From Bacillota bacterium (lineage in GTDB: Bacteria; Bacillota; Sulfobacillia; Symbiobacteriales; Symbiobacteriaceae): a DNA stretch of 7,183 nt. Below, in pieces: positions 4,891 to 7,183 of the stretch. The DNA lies in the NCBI GenBank assembly GCA_028287415.1, contig JAQBPS010000344.1, positions 1-7,183 on the forward strand, given 5' to 3'. Within the stretch, counting starts at the first letter, position 1; each line of letters opens with the position of its first letter. The notes beneath the pieces were generated by a model. The model was not told the DNA's origin, ran no database searches, and saw nothing but the letters and a program-made list of their open reading frames with translations. The position numbers were made by a program, and so were the translations under genes.

Positions 4891-6228
4891 ATGGCCACCC
4901 AGACGTTGCCACCGGGCCCCAGGCCCCGCTTTCTGCGGGGCTTCCTGCCCGAGTTCCGGCGGGACCCGCTTGCGCTCCTGACGAGTGTCGCTCACGAATA
5001 CGGCCCCATCGCCCGCCTTCAGCTCGGCCCGGCCGACTTTTTTCTGCTCAGCGACCCCGACGCGATTGAAGATGTGCTGGTGACCCAGAACAAGCGCTTT
5101 CACAAGACCCGGGCGCTCACGGAGAACCGCCGGGTGCTCGGCAACGGCCTGCTCACCAGCGACGGCGAGTTCTGGCTCCGACAGCGCCGCCTGGCGCAGC
5201 CCGCCTTCCACCGGGGCCGCATCGCCGGCTTCGGCGAGACGATGGTCGCATACGCCCTGCGCCACATGGACCCCTGGCAGAACGGCGAGACGCGTGATCT
5301 GTCCCGCGAGATGATGCGCCTGACGCTCGCCATTGCCGCGAAGACGCTGTTCAGTGCGGATGTCGAGACCGACGCCGACCGGGTCGGCGACGCCCTGAAC
5401 ATCACGCTCGCACATTTCCAGCAGCGCACCAGCGCAATGATCAGGATTCCCGAGAGCTGGCCCACGCCAGCCAACCGGCGGTTCGAGCGGGCTGCGCGGC
5501 AGCTGGACGAGATCATCTATCGCGTGATCGAGCAGCGCCGCAGCAGCGATGAGGATGCCGGCGACCTGCTCTCAATGCTGATGCAGGCCGAGGATGAGGA
5601 CGGCAGCCACATGAGCCCGCAGCAGCTGCGGGACGAGGCGATGACGATCTTCCTGGCCGGCCATGAAACAACCGCCAATGTGATGGCGTGGACGTGGTAC
5701 CTGCTGTCTCGATACCCGGCGGCCGAAGCCCTGCTGCATGCCGAACTGGACAGCGTACTGAGCGGGCGTGCCCCAACCGTGGGTGACCTGCCGCAGCTGC
5801 GGTATGTCGATGCGGTGATCACCGAGTCAATGCGCCTCTTCCCCCCTGCGTGGATTGTGGGGCGCACGGCGATCGCTGAGTTCACGCTTGGCGAGTACAG
5901 CTTCCCCGTCGGCACCACGGTGCTGATGAGCCAGTGGGTGATGCACCGGCATCCCCGCTATTTTGCGGAGCCGCTGGCCTTCCGGCCGGAGCGCTGGCTG
6001 GACGGCCTGGCGAAGCAGATTCCCGCCTACGCCTACTTCCCATTTGGAGGTGGGCCGCGGGTTTGCATCGGCAAGGGGTTCGCACAGATGGAGGCGGCCC
6101 TGCTGCTGGCGGCGATCGGCCAGCGCTTCACATTCCGCCTGGAGCCGGGCCACCCGGTGGTGCCCCAGCCGTCGATCACGCTGCGGCCCAGGCACGGAGT
6201 GCGGATGACGCTGACGCAAAGAGTTTGA
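4891..6228 (+). CDS. Cytochrome P450
   Basis: A complete 445-residue heme-thiolate monooxygenase. The ATG at 4891 follows GGAGGGA (4878-4884) by 6 nt. All hallmark motifs are intact. The C-helix W95xxxR99 contacts the heme propionate. The I-helix has AGHETT at 256-261 for oxygen activation. The K-helix ExxR is ESMR at 312-315, followed by FRPERW (364-369). The heme-binding loop FPFGGGPRVCIG has the axial Cys392. The N-terminus is proline-rich (LPPGPRPRFLRGF) with no membrane anchor, so it is soluble. The PPGP start, the WLRQRRLAQPAFH C-helix and the PPAW.VGR stretch resemble the CYP102/CYP110-like fatty-acid or terpenoid hydroxylase group rather than the short actinobacterial type. It has no fused reductase, and no ferredoxin or reductase lies in the window, so electrons must come from elsewhere. 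The substrate cannot be predicted. Confidence 0.96.
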   Translation: MATQTLPPGPRPRFLRGFLPEFRRDPLALLTSVAHEYGPIARLQLGPADFFLLSDPDAIEDVLVTQNKRFHKTRALTENRRVLGNGLLTSDGEFWLRQRRLAQPAFHRGRIAGFGETMVAYALRHMDPWQNGETRDLSREMMRLTLAIAAKTLFSADVETDADRVGDALNITLAHFQQRTSAMIRIPESWPTPANRRFERAARQLDEIIYRVIEQRRSSDEDAGDLLSMLMQAEDEDGSHMSPQQLRDEAMTIFLAGHETTANVMAWTWYLLSRYPAAEALLHAELDSVLSGRAPTVGDLPQLRYVDAVITESMRLFPPAWIVGRTAIAEFTLGEYSFPVGTTVLMSQWVMHRHPRYFAEPLAFRPERWLDGLAKQIPAYAYFPFGGGPRVCIGKGFAQMEAALLLAAIGQRFTFRLEPGHPVVPQPSITLRPRHGVRMTLTQRV

Positions 6229-6297
6229 CGGGGGCGGAACCGGGGCAAAGCATAAGCTAAGCACAAGAGCGCGTGGGGCGAAAGGGGCTGAGAGCCA

Positions 6298-6849
6298 GTG
6301 CACGCAGTCGTTTCATTGCTGGATGATGGCTATGCGAAACAGGTGCAGGCGCTGTGGGCGGAGCTGTACCGGGAGTTCGGGGTGCGGGGCATCTTCGGAA
6401 GCTCCTACCCCCACTTCTCTTATCAAGTGGCCGCGTCCTACGACGTGAAACGGCTCGCCGAAGCGCTGGAGCCTGTGGCGAACGCGACCGCACCCTTCCG
6501 CATCCATACGGGCGGGCTGGGCATCTTTCCAGGCCCACGCCCCGTGCTGTTCGTGCCCGTTGTGCGGAGCGCCAGGCTGAGCCGGCTTCAGCAGGCGCTC
6601 TGGAGGCCGATGACCGGGGTCGCCACTGATGTCCAGGGGTACTACCAGCCCTCGTTCTGGATGCCCCACATCACCATCGGGTACGGGGACATGGATCCGG
6701 AAATGCTGGGGCGGGTCGTCACCCACCTCAGCACCCGGTCCTTCGCCTGGGAAATCCCGATCGACAACCTGGCTGTGATCTATGAGCGCGATGGTACTCA
6801 GGGCGTCGAGTTCCGCCTGGCGTTCGGGGGGCGGAAGCGGCGCAAGTGA
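6298..6849 (+). CDS. 2'-5' RNA ligase / cyclic phosphodiesterase family protein (LigT-like)
   Basis: A 183-residue protein of the 2H phosphoesterase superfamily. The GTG at 6298 is the start, with AGGGG (6283-6287) 10 nt upstream. The two hallmark catalytic motifs are present: H39-F-S in SYPHFSYQV and H124-I-T in MPHITIGYGD. Their separation of about 85 residues and the overall length fit the family. Members hydrolyse cyclic phosphodiesters of nucleotides or RNA, or ligate RNA ends through 2'-5' bonds. The HxS in the first motif is an accepted variant of HxT. It follows the P450 by 69 bp with no terminator between, so the two may be cotranscribed. The link to P450 chemistry is not obvious. 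The superfamily is secure; the true substrate is unknown. Confidence 0.87.
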   Translation: MHAVVSLLDDGYAKQVQALWAELYREFGVRGIFGSSYPHFSYQVAASYDVKRLAEALEPVANATAPFRIHTGGLGIFPGPRPVLFVPVVRSARLSRLQQALWRPMTGVATDVQGYYQPSFWMPHITIGYGDMDPEMLGRVVTHLSTRSFAWEIPIDNLAVIYERDGTQGVEFRLAFGGRKRRK

Positions 6850-6854
6850 CGATG

Positions 6855-6890
6855 GGCGGCCCGCTGCATGATGGCAGCGGGCCGCCTTTT
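6855..6890 (+). terminator. Rho-independent terminator after the RNA ligase-like gene
   Basis: A perfect 13-bp GC-rich stem, GGCGGCCCGCTGC (6855-6867) and its complement (6874-6886), closes an ATGATG loop and is followed by TTTT (6887-6890). It starts 6 bp past the stop codon. The minus-strand side lacks a T tract, so it serves mainly the rightward P450/RNA-ligase unit. Confidence 0.85.
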
Positions 6891-6895
6891 GCATG

Positions 6896-7183
6896 CTACT
6901 CCGGCAGCTCCTTGCGCATCCGGTAGAAGCCCGGGTCGGGGCGATACCCCAGCTTGCGGTTGACCGCCAGCATCGGCCCGTTCAGCGAATCGTTGTTCGT
7001 CCGCATGAGCGGCGCACCATAGCGCCGGGCCACCTCGACCGACAGCAGCTTCAAGGCCAGGGCCAGGCCCCGCCCCCGGTCATCCGGGTGAACGGAGGTG
7101 AGGCACGTGTACATACCGCCCCCCTCGGCTTCGGGCTGCACGATCGTCACCCCGGCAAAACGGTCCCCGTCCGCTGCGATGAT
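6896..7183 (-). CDS. GNAT-family N-acetyltransferase (partial, C-terminal part)
   Basis: The gene enters from the right edge and ends at a TAG (6898-6896); 95 codons are visible, so the N-terminus is missing. The visible part contains the core of the fold. GGGMYTCLTSVHPDDRGRGL holds strand 4 and the acetyl-CoA pyrophosphate-binding loop (R-x-x-G-x-A, in RGRGLA). A helix LALKLLSVEVARRYG follows. The segment RTNNDSLNGPMLAVNRKLGY is the typical strand 5 with the Asn-containing helix, leading to the aromatic GY.PDP strand. This closely resembles GNAT proteins annotated as acting on small molecules or unknown acceptors, where the N-domain may be a second, degenerate GNAT copy. It transfers an acetyl group from acetyl-CoA; the acceptor is not predictable. 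It is convergent with the RNA-ligase-like gene. Confidence 0.88.
   Translation of the reverse strand: MIAADGDRFAGVTIVQPEAEGGGMYTCLTSVHPDDRGRGLALALKLLSVEVARRYGAPLMRTNNDSLNGPMLAVNRKLGYRPDPGFYRMRKELPE

Noticed and set aside
6225..6256. TTGACG with CATAAG as a promoter for the RNA ligase-like gene
   Set aside because: The spacing is 20 bp and the -10 is poor. It is only mentioned as an alternative to cotranscription with the P450.

Overview
The window is GC-rich (roughly two thirds G+C by eye) and bacterial. It has strong GGAGG-type ribosome binding sites, frequent GTG and TTG starts, short intergenic gaps and GC-rich hairpins followed by short T tracts. This fits a high-GC Firmicute (Symbiobacterium-like), a Chloroflexi-type or an actinobacterial chromosome, but the sequence alone does not settle the taxon. 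No RNA genes, CRISPR arrays, insertion sequences or phage genes are visible. The content is a run of small metabolic and hypothetical genes in short transcription units.

Left part (1-2188): a leftward pair, a nucleoside hydrolase whose stop overlaps the GTG start of a Rossmann-fold dehydrogenase that runs off the left edge. A rightward C39-family cysteine peptidase diverges from this pair, with 97 bp between the start codons. The nucleoside hydrolase start lies in a perfect 8-bp inverted repeat that loops out the ribosome binding site.

Middle (2189-3850): a 472-bp stretch without a convincing gene, holding a 27-bp perfect palindrome, a second hairpin and possibly a decayed leftward gene. After it come a 96-residue SRPBCC-like protein whose stop codon sits inside its own terminator, and then a DUF5995 protein. 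A 13-bp-stem terminator separates the DUF5995 gene from the convergent gene that follows.

Right part (3855-7183): a leftward, shortened four-carbon acid sugar kinase (DUF1537-type) with a good sigma-70-like promoter. Divergent to it is a complete soluble cytochrome P450, followed 69 bp later on the same strand by a 2'-5' RNA ligase/phosphodiesterase family protein and a strong terminator. A GNAT acetyltransferase on the opposite strand runs off the right edge.

The genes do not form one recognisable pathway. The most unusual points are the eroded DUF1537 kinase, the start-site hairpin, catalytic-site substitution and 30-bp internal duplication of the nucleoside hydrolase, and the structured intergenic region around 2359-2406. 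I found no convincing new multi-gene system.
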